From: Zygaena filipendulae
Lineage: Eukaryota > Arthropoda > Insecta > Lepidoptera > Zygaenidae
Direction: 5' to 3'
NCBI GenBank assembly: GCA_907165275.2
Contig: OU015652.1
Coordinates: 12,849,001 to 12,913,000, forward strand
DNA length: 64,000 bases
The translations under genes and the position numbers were made by a program. Of this stretch, positions 32,599 to 43,381 are shown piece after piece. Positions within the stretch are counted from its first letter, which is position 1; every line of letters begins with the position of its first letter. The notes under the pieces are model-generated. The model was given only the letters and a program-made list of their open reading frames with translations, was not told the origin of the DNA and did no database searches.

Positions 32599-35154
32599 AG
32601 TGTAGCCAGACCACCACCAAAGGGGAAGCTTCCCGCCGGGCGAGGTGGTATGCCCAGGGAACCGCGGCTCCGACTGTAGATCGTCGGAGGTCGTATAAAT
32701 GCAGCGCAGAGCACAGTGTGAAAACTTCGTTAGCGCGATTCAGGACTTCCATATAGTCAGTTCTCGTCGCTTCGTTGTAGTTCGTGACTTGTGGCGTAGG
32801 GGTCGCCACAGTAGGTATCTAAAGATGTATATAAGAATGAATGTAGTAATGTACGTAGTACAAACCAAAAAAACGGGCCATGATCATTCATTCGACCTCT
32901 AGATCCCAGACAAATGATAGCTACATAGCTACTAAACCCATAGAGAGGGCAGCGCGCCGAGGCGTTTATAACGTCTTTGACTAAACCAATAAAAAGAGAA
33001 ATAGCCTGTAGAATGTACGGTATAATGAATCATAAAATATAATAAATCACAATGAGTGAGTGGTGGTGATTTACATATTGCTCGCCGCTTATGAGTCACG
33101 ACATGCCCTTTAGATTTTGTTGATTCATCATTATCAAGTTTAAGGCCATGTCAAAGGTCAAAGAGCGGACCTAAGCTAAGGTGATTTGGTTGTCTCTCTT
33201 TCAAAAAAACGTGTCCAATGCATTTGTCTCCTAAGCCTACAGTGCACCCTTTTAGCGCAAGTCTGTATCGACCTCTTGATGCTAAGGAATTCCGAAAACA
33301 TCAAAACAAGCTTAGTTATTATAGGTGAGTTAGTTTAGGAGAACAAAAACGTGAAATGAACCTAAATATAGGGTTTTTTTTTTGTGTTAACAGGCTTAAA
33401 AACGTTTGACCACAGCTCACCTGGATGTTACTAACTGATGTGACGGTCTGGTCGAAGATTGTACCTACACATACGTAACCTGGAATGAGAACTAACTTTC
33501 AAAGGAAACTGCCGGAACGCAGGTGCTTGGCAAGTTTGGCGACAGATTTTCAACTTGACGGTGCGGTAGAGTATAGATGCGGTCTACCACCGGGCATTAT
33601 GCTACAGTTTCCTCGCGATGTTTTCCTTTACCGACAACCCAAGCTTTTTTTTTTGAAATTTTTGGGATTGGAACCTAAACCTAGCGGCATGTGATTCGAA
33701 CGCACCAACCACTGCTGCAGCTATCATCGCTGTGTGAAATTTCGATGGGTGAAAATACGCCGATCAACGAATCTACGGAAAAAGAAGCGTAAAAAAAGAG
33801 AATTAGCAAAATCTAAAATTAGGCGAAATAATTTACTCCCCTAATTTAAGATTTTGATGGTTATTCTATTTGTTTATTTTTATAGATAATTTTATAGGTA
33901 AAATAGGGTAGTTTACGGGGTATGAAAATCAAAAGTCTAATTTAGTCCGTCAGATAATAAAAAAATAATAGACAACTACTAATAAAACGCATTAAAAGTT
34001 TAGGAGTGGACGTTTTATCGTGCCATAAATTGTAGCACGGTGTGACGACACGCGACATTTCGACTGCATGCAGAGAGAATCATGTATCCGTTATTTTTTT
34101 ATAAAGTAAAAAAAATACGTGTCCAATATTTGTTATTAATCTACAAGACGGACTAAAAACTAAAATTTGGTAGACAAGCCCATTGATGGACACAAGCAAA
34201 ACCTAAACTGATAGTAGGTACATATTTGGATTTAACATTTGGACAATAAAGAATCATTAAAATATAAGTTGGCCCTCGTTCCAACTACCATCCCAAGATT
34301 AGGTGAGCTATGGGTACTCGGATTCGAAGCAGGAAAACATGGTTGTATTAACATTTAATAAACAACTTTCCGTCCCATACAACGTTGTAATGAAAAAAAA
34401 AATGAAAAATCTTTATTTCTTTAACAAGTTACAGTTAAATTACCTGAGTTTGGAGTCTCCCTTTAAGCAGCAATTGCTTGTGTTGGGAGGCTCTGCTCCT
34501 CTATATCCGATAGTGAAATAAAAAATAATTTTAATTCTAAATACATACAGGTTTTTATACCTATACATAGATTCACACATACATACATGTAAGCTTGCGT
34601 GTGTGCGTCAATATGTATTTTTGAGTGAGTGAGTTTCTATTTTGTGCTTGTAATGAAGTGATATATAACGATATGTACCTAATAATATGTAATGATGGCC
34701 CTCCGACGCGACGCAGTCTTGGGATCGGAACCCGATTTGGCGAATGTTGAAGGGAGGATCAAATTCATACACAACAATTACCCATCTAGGTACATCTTGT
34801 TTGGTTGCACAAGAGACTCAATCTCACTGTAGGTTGTATCAAGTAGCCAATTTGTTGTACATGTAAGCACTTTGTCTCGTATACTGTCTCAATGCAAAGG
34901 TTGTTCTGACAAAAGGTACAAGAGCAACATCGCGCCTGTGTCTTTTTTTTATAGATATGGGGATCGTATAGAAGTGATTTATGTTTTCTTAAGATTATAT
35001 TTAGGACATAACACTTTCTTACTGTAAGAACTCTTAATGTTGAATACAAGCTCTCAATTGGATATCTAATTTGTTTTTAAATATCACTTTTAGCAGAGAT
35101 CTTTGTAATCAATAAACCGATTTGATTCATTACGATCGCGCGATCGGTAAATTA
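32599..35154. other. Gene-free region
   Basis: 32,600-32,820 is GC-richer (GGGAAGCTTCCCGCCGGGCG) but gives no spliceable gene. 33,430-33,760 is a repeat related to that at 2,564, on the other strand, with CCTCGCGATGTTTTCC. 34,380-34,560 resembles a retroposed 3' end (AAAATCTTTATTTCTTTAAC-like). The rest is unremarkable. Confidence 0.5.
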
Positions 35155-35344
35155 ACTAATAATATTATATATAAATGTGAAAGTATGGACGTTTGGATGT
35201 TTGTTACTCAATCACGCAAAAACGGCTGAACGGATTTGGATGAAATTTGGCATGCACGTTGTCAGGGGTACAGAAAAGGATATTGGGTATTTTTTATCCC
35301 GTAATTCCCGCGGGAACTCCGAAATTACCGCGGGGCACAGCTAG
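35155..35344 (+). mobile_element. Helitron-like element, plus orientation
   Basis: It runs from ACTAATAATATTATATATAA to ACCGCGGGGCACAGCTAG at 35,344. The 3' hairpin has partly collapsed: the GTGAAACCGC between the two CCGCGG arms is missing. Confidence 0.8.
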
Positions 35345-37315
35345 TAAATTATAAATCGAATGTAAAAAAATTACAAAAAGTTGCTCATATTATGTGTCTG
35401 AAAGGGTTGTCCGCTCTCGTTGACGATCATTACGTAGGTAGGTATTGGTAAGACAAGGACTCTGTTGCAAATGAAAGTCCATACCTAAAATAGTCTCTGT
35501 TTACCCCGCCGGCGACGACGCGCCGTTATACTGGTGTTTGATCGTATTTGCGTCAACTCCTATGAACTTGACCCAAAAGGTGGTATTACCCGCTAGAATT
35601 GGTAACACATTATAAATAGATTAGAGGACATAACAATGTTTGATTGCCCCCTTTTCTTGACCCAATTCGATGGGCCGGAAGGCTGACTATAGTTTTCCTT
35701 TTAACTTTTACACTAAAGTATCGCCATTCGCCACTGCATGTCGCAATGAAATAACAAAATAACAGAATAAACAAAATGACTTTCGATCGAATTCTCAGGA
35801 ATAGAATATTCTAACAATTGGTCTTTGACTTCCTCTCCTCGGCATTATACAAAATACCGGCCGTTTTTAAAAGGCCAAATCATACAATATGTCAATGACA
35901 TAATACCTAATTATGTGTGATGCTTGATTAATAATAGGTAATTTTAGGTAAAAGGTAACATTTTTATCATATTACCTACAACAAATGGTTTTAAAATATA
36001 TTTTTAACTCAGTACTCAGATACCTATTATCGTAGCGTAGTAGAAAAGATTTTATTTTTTATGGCGAAATAAAAAAATAGGTACTCAACGAATAGATATA
36101 GGTATTGCAGTATACGAGTAGGTTACATAGGATACTTATATCCCGGAATTTCCGCGGCAACTCCGAAAGTATAACGCGCAAAGACATTCTATTAAAATAT
36201 CATTGATAACGCGCATGAAACCGAGGGGGTTCGACTAGTAATATTAGAAGCAGAATTTTTAAGTTTGACGTGCGCAAACATCGACTGAATATTCAGTATA
36301 GTATTCAGTATAGTATAGTATTCTTCCAGACAGTAGAAAACAGACGAGTAATTATTGTAGGTACCTATACCTCAGAAGAATAATTCTTCTGAGACCTATA
36401 CTTATGTATGTCGGAATCAATAAAATTTATTTATGTCGGGTTCAATGATATCGGGAGGGTGACAGTTGGACAATGACGTGATGAGACCAAATTGTCCCTC
36501 CGAAGGCCACTGCCACGATCGATCCTTTACAAATGTACCAATAACTTTCTGCCTACCCCGTAATGACAGTTGTTATTGTTGATTATTGCTCATTGACAAT
36601 AGATTGAGCTCGTAGGAATAACCGCAATAGCATGGCATTGAACATATGGCAATGGTAATATCGACTGATGCATAATAAATTATTTCCGATTGAGCAATTA
36701 AAACAATGACTAATTATTTTCCCTTTCAAATTCTACAATGCTTTAGGTTAGGTGCATCAAAGTTACATCTACTTATTTAAATTTCGACATTTAAAACCAC
36801 TGTTACTTTTTGGTAGAGTTTAACATTTTTTTTTTAACTGTTTGAGCATAAGTCCCTAGCAGCAGAGAGAGCTCTGCCAATAATATATCTGTTAAAGCAA
36901 TAAAAAGTATCAATACCTAAAAACATGAAAAAAACAGAAGCTGATAACTGAAATGTCAAATACAGAAATGACGCACCGAATCAACGTTCAACATTCCACT
37001 AATGACACTTTCTTTAATAATATTTAGAGCAGAGAGAAGATAATCACTACGATTTATAGAAGTGCACCGAATATGACAGGCCGTCAACCCGAAAAGTTTA
37101 CAGCGAAGGTACGAAATTTGATCTGAGAGCAATAGCGTTATCGTGACGGAGTGCTGGCCCCCAGTAGTGTCCAGCGAGTGGCCGCGTGGGCTGCGGACGC
37201 GGCGTGAGCTGTTCGATTGGGGCGGGCAGCGCGGGGGGCGCCGCGGAAGGCCACCACGCCGCCCAAGGGCAGGGGCGGCTGTCGGCGGGCGGGCGCGCGA
37301 CCCACCGCACGCCCC
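35345..37315. other. Gene-free region upstream of the 37,316 gene
   Basis: It holds a partial Helitron-like copy (36,129-36,238) and a perfect palindrome CTCAGAAGAATAATTCTTCT at about 36,373. It ends in a GC-rich stretch (37,150-37,315) that leads into the coding region. Possible splice acceptors in that stretch mean the gene at 37,316 could start further left. Confidence 0.5.
36129..36238 (+). mobile_element. Partial Helitron-like element
   Basis: TATCCCGGAATTTCCGCGGC and the end GGGTTCGACTAG are recognisable, with an insertion between them. The 5' part is missing. Confidence 0.45.
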
Positions 37316-38077
37316 ATGGTGTCGCAGCCACTCGCGCCGCTCGACCCGCACAAGACGCGCGCCTTGACCACCATATACGCGCCGCGGAAACTCACCGCAC
37401 GCAAACAGCGCACGGCCACGTCGAGGATGCTCGACGACATCCCCATCAAACCGAGCCTCTCGCCCTTCCATCCGCTGCCGGCAATCGGCGAGAAGATCAC
37501 CAATGAAACCAAACCGAAAGTGCTACTGTTCGATCTGAATAGGAAGGAAACTTTTCGACCCGTCTGCTCGGAGGAGCGATCGCCGGTGAAACTGCAAGAG
37601 GTGCTCCAACCGTTAACCCCGCTGAGGATCCGCGGGTACGCGCGCAGGAGTTCAATGAACGGGGACGAGAAGAAGCCCCAACAGTTGCTCAGGGAGAACA
37701 CGTATGATGTCATCCAGCCCGTGTATGTGAACGGTGGAAGAGGAAAGAAAGACACAATTCTAACGCCGAAAGGTTTCAGTACGGATAATAGTAACGATAA
37801 AAGCCCAAAAGTATCGCCGAAGACGAGATTCAAGAAGGCCGCATTCAAAGTTGCGAAGTTGTCGGCGATGCCCGAGACGGGGAAGCTGTTGTGCCTCAGG
37901 GAGAGACAGACGATCGGTTTTTGTCGCAACAGCGAAGAGGACAACGCCACGTGCCGGCTGCAGCAGCTGCCGCGGAGTCCCGCTGAGAAACTGAACAAGC
38001 TCTCGGAGATATTCAAAACGCTTGACATGAATGGGCGGCACAGGGACAAAATGAAAAAGGAGAACAGTTGGTTCTGA
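37316..38077 (+). CDS. Unrecognised basic protein
   Basis: 253 residues from ATG at 37,316 (context CCCCATGG) to TGA at 38,075-38,077, with no intron. The frame stays open leftward to 37,208, so the real start may be in an upstream exon. The protein is rich in Lys, Arg, Ser and Pro. Segments that look conserved rather than random are KPSLSPFHPLPAIGEKI, KVLLFDLNRKETFRP and SPAEKLNKLSEIFKTLD near the C terminus. No signal peptide, membrane segment or zinc motif is seen. ATTAAA at 38,291 may serve as poly(A) signal. The opposite strand is also open over the same stretch, but its Ser/Leu-rich product looks like a shadow. I do not recognise the family. Confidence 0.6.
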   Translation: MVSQPLAPLDPHKTRALTTIYAPRKLTARKQRTATSRMLDDIPIKPSLSPFHPLPAIGEKITNETKPKVLLFDLNRKETFRPVCSEERSPVKLQEVLQPLTPLRIRGYARRSSMNGDEKKPQQLLRENTYDVIQPVYVNGGRGKKDTILTPKGFSTDNSNDKSPKVSPKTRFKKAAFKVAKLSAMPETGKLLCLRERQTIGFCRNSEEDNATCRLQQLPRSPAEKLNKLSEIFKTLDMNGRHRDKMKKENSWF

Positions 38078-38571
38078 AATTCGAACCGAATTCATAGATT
38101 AAGAAAGTGTGCCCTTTAATTAAACGTGTTTTTACATAGTAATTATAAAAAAGAGAAGCAATTTTAAGTGTTAAAGTGTTTAATGTTAAAAGAGTTCATT
38201 TATTTTTGTTAAATCTTGCATCGGTTGATGTGCGCGAGAATGTTATATTGCTCAAAGTTGTCGTGTTTCCCACTGTAAGTATTTTGTGGTATTAAAAAGT
38301 TTCCCAATTATTTTTACAACGATTTTCATTCATACAAGCTCCAGCTGGATGGTACGTGCGACAGCCGACAGGCAAGATCGGTCAGGTGATGAACTCAAAG
38401 CAGTCAGTCAACTGTCTTTGCCTGCTCATAGGCATAGGGTAGAGTGAACTCTATCAAATTGGTAGACTTGCTTCGGACACACCTACCTACGTCATTTACA
38501 CATTTAATATTTTATAGATATCGGATTAAATTTATGTCATAAGGTATGTTATCTTGTTTAAATCATAATTT

Positions 38572-38946
38572 TTTTTAATGCGAATGTAAGTTTCTTTGTT
38601 ACGGCTTCACGCCTTAACTACTCAACTGGGCCCTTATTCACGACCAACAACATTCCTCGCCCATAACGCGCTTCCCAAAAACACAATTCCAAACGGTCCC
38701 GGTGACAAAATATTAGAAATTAATATTCTGTATGCCATAGGAAACGTTGTTAATATGTTTTTTAGAAGTGAAACTTTTTAAAGAACGAGGGAAAGACGAT
38801 TTTTATGGCGCGTTATCTTAACGCACCGTGTTGTGATCATATTGAATAAGGGCCCTGATCATCATGAAATATTGCACGAAAAAGAAAAGGGCATAATATA
38901 TGGGAACTTCGCAATTAACGCTGGTGAAACCCCGGGGAACAGCTAG
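38572..38946 (+). mobile_element. Helitron-like element split by a MITE
   Basis: The left part is 38,572-38,627 (GTAAGTTTCTTTGTTACGGC, CCTTAACTACTCAACT). The right part is 38,856-38,946 (TGATCATCATGAAAT through CCCCGGGGAACAGCTAG). Removing 38,628-38,855 restores the usual order CTCAACTGATCATCATGAAA. Confidence 0.75.
38628..38855. mobile_element. MITE with GGGCCCTTATTCA inverted ends
   Basis: 228 bp with 13-bp perfect terminal inverted repeats (GGGCCCTTATTCA and TGAATAAGGGCCC) and shared internal ATAACGCGC words. It is inserted in a Helitron-like element. The target duplication is short or ambiguous (T, CT or TG). Confidence 0.75.
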
Positions 38947-39624
38947 TATGGAAGCTTTGGTTTATACAGGGTGTAAAGTTAAGCGAGGGACGCGGACGTG
39001 CTAATACGTTTCAAATATCTTAAAAATCCCTCGCATACATGTAAAAGGTTACACCTGTCCTGTATAACCTACTATACTTAATAAAGATATTTTCAGATTT
39101 TAATTTTAAACGGCGCGCGCGGTCGCTCCAAACGCCACTTTGGGGCTATACTTTTAACGTCCTAACAACGTGTTTAAAATAATCGGTTACGAAAAAGCTA
39201 ATAAAAACGCCTCGTGTTGTTCTATGATCGTACCCTATATTATACCTATGTAGTATGTAGTATAGTATATATGTATACATAGTATAGTATAGTACCTAAA
39301 TAAAAATTCAAAATAGAGACCTACCTACAATCCACATCCCTACGCCCCCTGCTAGTTGCGTGCGACAATATATAACCATCTATACATATATGTATGTAAA
39401 AGGTACACCTTATTATATCGTGAGAAGTCATCGGAGTGGAGCAGCAAGCCACCCTTGACCTTGCTCGGGCCATCAACAAGTGGGGTCAGGTTTTATTTTC
39501 TCACAGTCCTAGTCAACCAATTAGTAGGTAGTAGCCAGTAGGTACCTACCTGCCTAGTTCTTCAAGTTTTTATTTTCATAATAAGCGAGATTCGTTGCCT
39601 CAAGTTATAGCCCTTAGGGCCTTA

Positions 39625-39861
39625 CGGCCGCACTCAGAGTCGACTTTAATGATTACTTAGTTAAGTATAGATTTTTAAAACAAAACTGCCGCAATCGGTG
39701 ACGTTTAGTATATTAATGTTAATTGGCATTTAATGAGATGTAACTTAATTAGTTAAATGCCAATTAACATTAGTTTATTAAACTTATGTGATTGCGGCAG
39801 TTTTGTTTTAAAAATCTATACTTAACTAAGTATACATTAAAGTCGACTCTGAGTGCGGCCG
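39625..39861. mobile_element. Fold-back MITE, PIF/Harbinger-type, copy 2 (best preserved)
   Basis: 237 bp with two arms over 100 nt long that are nearly identical in inverted orientation: CGGCCGCACTCAGAGTCGAC at the ends and TTAATGTTAATTGGCATTTA near the centre. The 3-bp target duplication TTA is at 39,622-39,624 and 39,862-39,864. Confidence 0.85.
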
Positions 39862-40089
39862 TTAGGGTCTTAGACTAACTAACGTTAACAGCTAAAATAG
39901 GTATGTTGTCAATGATATTATAAGTTGTTATTTAAACCAAATGAGAACGGCACGACCGATTTGGCTGATTTCTTTTTATTGTCTTATGTAGTTGTCAGGA
40001 CAAGGTTTGTACGAAAAGTAAAATTGTAAAATCCACAGGATAATAGGTATGTCGGAATTTTGGATGGTAGGTAGGTACCTACCTAGATA

Positions 40090-40152
40090 TTTTTATAAGT
40101 ATGAAAAAGGGATGTTGAAATGCACGTGGGTGAATCCGCGGGGACCAGCTAG
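40090..40152 (+). mobile_element. Helitron-like 3' fragment
   Basis: A short internally deleted copy ends GTGAATCCGCGGGGACCAGC then TAG at 40,152. Confidence 0.5.
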
Positions 40153-42052
40153 TCCCATAGGTAGGTACTAAAATAAATCGATGCGAGAAATGGCGAAATG
40201 GGTCAATACTAAATAACTTTTAATGATAATTCAGCAGCGTTTAAACTTGATATCAAAGAGTATACTGATACACCTTCAAACAACATTCGAGCGGAGCCGC
40301 GGAAAACAGTTTCCTAGAATCTATTACTATAATTAGGTAGGTACGCCTTTTTTGTATATCCTAACTTACATGATGAAGGTTACTCATAGCAAACGTAGTG
40401 GTTATATCAATTACCTATACGTGTCTATTGATTTTAGAGGTGTAACATCGAAATAACTACATAGGTAGATACCATGTAGATACCTACCTATCCTACTTAC
40501 ACTCAGTCATTGACGTAAAAAAATATTATGACTTATTTAGTAGCTCTATCAAATGCATTCAGCTAAGTAATTAATAATTATCTATACCTACCTACCTACC
40601 TGCCAGCGACAAGTTTACTTGGCAAACGGTTCTTAACCCTTTCACCGCCATCCCCGTAATATCACGATCTGGGGCTTCGGAATTAACTGAAAACTAGAAA
40701 GTAGTTTGCTCAGAATCAACTAGCGAATCGCACTATGTTTTAATATAGGTTATATTTTTTCAATTTTACTAGCCCATATATTTGGCGCGTACGCCGCCCG
40801 CAGCAAAAAAATTCGAACCCTAGGCGCGGCGCTTGGAATTTTGTAGATAGGTCATCTCCAAACTAATCTCCAAACTTTTAAACTTTAAAGTATAAATTTT
40901 TTCAACATAAAATATATTTTAATCATATTATTGTTTATTTTTTTAAATGGGGTGTATCAGGTTTTCAGTTAATTCATTAACAGTTAACACGTTGTTTTAT
41001 TTAAGCATTCCCAACGTTCCCAACACTAGGAGAAATCATGCCGAAAGCGTCTGGTCTCGAGGCCATGTTTTTATAAAGGTCGAGGATCGAGTATTCTTCG
41101 CTATGATACAAGAAAATCTATAGAGACATTTGAAGATTATCTACCTTTTTCTTTTCGATGAATGGATATGAGCATTTACTTTGATCACTTAATATTTTAA
41201 GGTACTAAATTGATGTTAGAAGAACAAAGTAACCTTAAATTGACGGGTTTTTTTATTATTTTGTATTACTGACCTAACTATTTTTGACAAAATAAAAACC
41301 ATGAAGTTCAAAGAGGCGGGCCCAAAGTAACACTCTTACTTTAGACATAGGTAGGTTACCCATACCTAGTACCTGCTTAGTTTTTTGAGCTAATTCTATT
41401 GTCAAACTGTAGGTACCTACCTCTTGTATCTGTCGTCGGTACGGGGGTTGAAAATACGTTGTGGTGGGTAATGATCACTCAACCTAATCTAACTCAGGAT
41501 GTTCGAGAATACCTACATAACAGCGGCTTTTTGTCCTTGGCATTGTACAAAATTTCGGCTGTTTTAAACGGACGAATTATACATTATGCCCTCACAATGT
41601 GACCCCAGCCCCACCCGTTTTATGCAATGTGTCGTGCTCGTGTCAGTTCTACGCTGTTTTTCACGCGATGTGTCGATCGTAGATGCTCAATAAGCAACTC
41701 GCCATTGTTTGCATGACCCGGTTAACAATAAATTATTGTTCCACTGAAAGGTACCTATACAGCATTCCAGATACGAAGGTGAATGTTCATACATCTTATT
41801 AAGTAAAACTTCTTTGGACCATTAAAAATTCTTGATTTGTACCTATTTAAATGATTTTTGAGAGTGGACATAATATATACCTACATACCACTAGGAAATG
41901 GTCAAATCCAACAATTAGGTAAGCAGTGATCGCCCTACCACCAAGTCTTATTATAACCATACATAGAACTTTCGACTTTACGTACTTTAGGTAAAGTCGA
42001 AATCACAATAAACAAAATTTTAATGTAAGCTTTAGTTTAGAGTTTAGACTAA

Positions 42053-42175
42053 CGGCCGCACTCAGGTCTCAGAGTCGTTTTAATGAATACTTAGTAGTAA
42101 AGATTAAAAAAAAGTGCCGCACTCAGAGACGTTAATTAAATGAATGTTAGTTGGATTTTATCTAATTAAATAATA
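42053..42175. mobile_element. Fold-back MITE, copy 3, left half
   Basis: It starts CGGCCGCACTCAGG after TAA and reaches GAATGTTAGTTGGATTT. The right arm is missing. Confidence 0.65.
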
Positions 42176-42520
42176 ACACATTCACATTAAAATTTATGAT
42201 ATTCAAGACTAAGAAATGGACAGCTACCACCTACTATAAAACGTACTTATCGTAAACCATACAAGTTATAACACAGGAGCAGCAATGTCGTCGACGGAAC
42301 CCTTCGAAGTGTTAAGTAAAATTTGTCGATCGATGAAAACTGCAGAGTAAATAGGTACCTACCTACACCGGAATTAGCCACATGTTTGCGTTATGTTACA
42401 GAAGCGTCGAAAAGCTATTGTACAAAAACTTTTTGATTTTATACTTACATATAAATTAATGTTTAACAATACACAACCGACACACACTGCAGATGTAACT
42501 ACCTACCTAAAAAATAAACA

Positions 42521-42618
42521 CAGTTTATTTATTTATTCTTCTTGCACAAAATAGTACAAATGGCGAACTTAATGCCTTGCGGCATTCTCTGACAGTTAAC
42601 CATTGGGTTGACAGAGAG
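42521..42618. repeat. Dispersed repeat (ATGGCGAACTTAATGCC family), copy 2
   Basis: It matches 4,052-4,150 closely, including CTTGCGGCATTCTCT and TTAACCATTGGGT. Confidence 0.7.
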
Positions 42619-43005
42619 ATAAAAGGGACGGGGTTGCTGTTGTTTTACCCCATTTTTACGACGACCGCAATGATTTAATTTAGAAACAAAATTATTTGAA
42701 TATTGCCTGCCATCAGGATTGGTTAGGTACTTTAAGTTTGCATGTAGGTAGGTAAGTAGGTACATAATTTTCATTCACTATGATCTAAGTTTGAACAGCG
42801 ACCACAACGCGGGAGTTGAGCGAGCGTACCGCTGGAGCGGTCAGGGATGTGCTGAAGCCAGATTTCTGAGTGTGCATATTTGATTTGTGCAATTACTATT
42901 TTAGATAAAAAAGTGAAATGAAAGACGAAATGTATGGTTAAATAACATTATTTATTTTTGTATCAAAACGAAAGCGTAAAGAGGTAGAGCTAGGTCAGCG
43001 ATTAT

Positions 43006-43186
43006 ATAACAAAGTCCTCCGCCGCGTCTGTCTATCCGTCTGTTCGCGATAAGCTCACAAACTACTGAACGGATTTTCATGCGATTTTCGCCAATAGATA
43101 GAGTGATCCTAGAATCTAGAGGAAGGTTTATAGGTAGGTATAGTCTATCCTGGAATTCCCGCGGGTGAAATCGCGGGGACAGCTAG
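43006..43186 (+). mobile_element. Helitron-like element, plus orientation
   Basis: A variant with CGATAAGCTCACAAACTACT and CCAATAGATAGAGTGATCC ends GAAATCGCGGGGACAGC then TAG at 43,186. The variant is shared with 56,545-56,735. Confidence 0.7.
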
Positions 43187-43381
43187 TTAATTATATTTTA
43201 AACTATAACTTTTGAACACAGTAGGTAGCAAATTTCGTCACGTTACGTCACGTACGTACGTTTACAATTTCCGTACCCAGTGTTTTCATTAAATTGTGAT
43301 TGTTTTTATAGCCACTTAATTGGCACTTAGACAAACCATGATCGAATTTCGATCGAATGATCGAAGTCAGTGAGATAATTT

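Larger units (their letters stand above)
38078..43381. other. Gene-free region between the 37,316 gene and YEATS4
   Basis: Repeats take up much of it: Helitron pieces with a nested MITE (38,572-38,946), a fold-back element (39,625-39,861), a Helitron end (40,090-40,152), half a fold-back element (42,053-42,175), a dispersed repeat (42,521-42,618) and another Helitron-like copy (43,006-43,186). TACCTACC-type microsatellite runs are frequent. No coding signal is seen. Confidence 0.65.

Noticed and set aside
32600..32820. GC-richer stretch as a gene
   Set aside because: A 71-codon minus frame exists, but no splice sites, motif or paralog supports it.
36371..36394. Palindrome CTCAGAAGAATAATTCTTCT as a terminator hairpin
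   Set aside because: No gene ends nearby and hairpin terminators are not expected in an insect genome.
37138..38049. 303-codon minus-strand frame opposite the 37,316 gene
   Set aside because: Its product is Ser/Leu/Arg-rich without motifs, and the plus frame has the better start context and protein-like segments.
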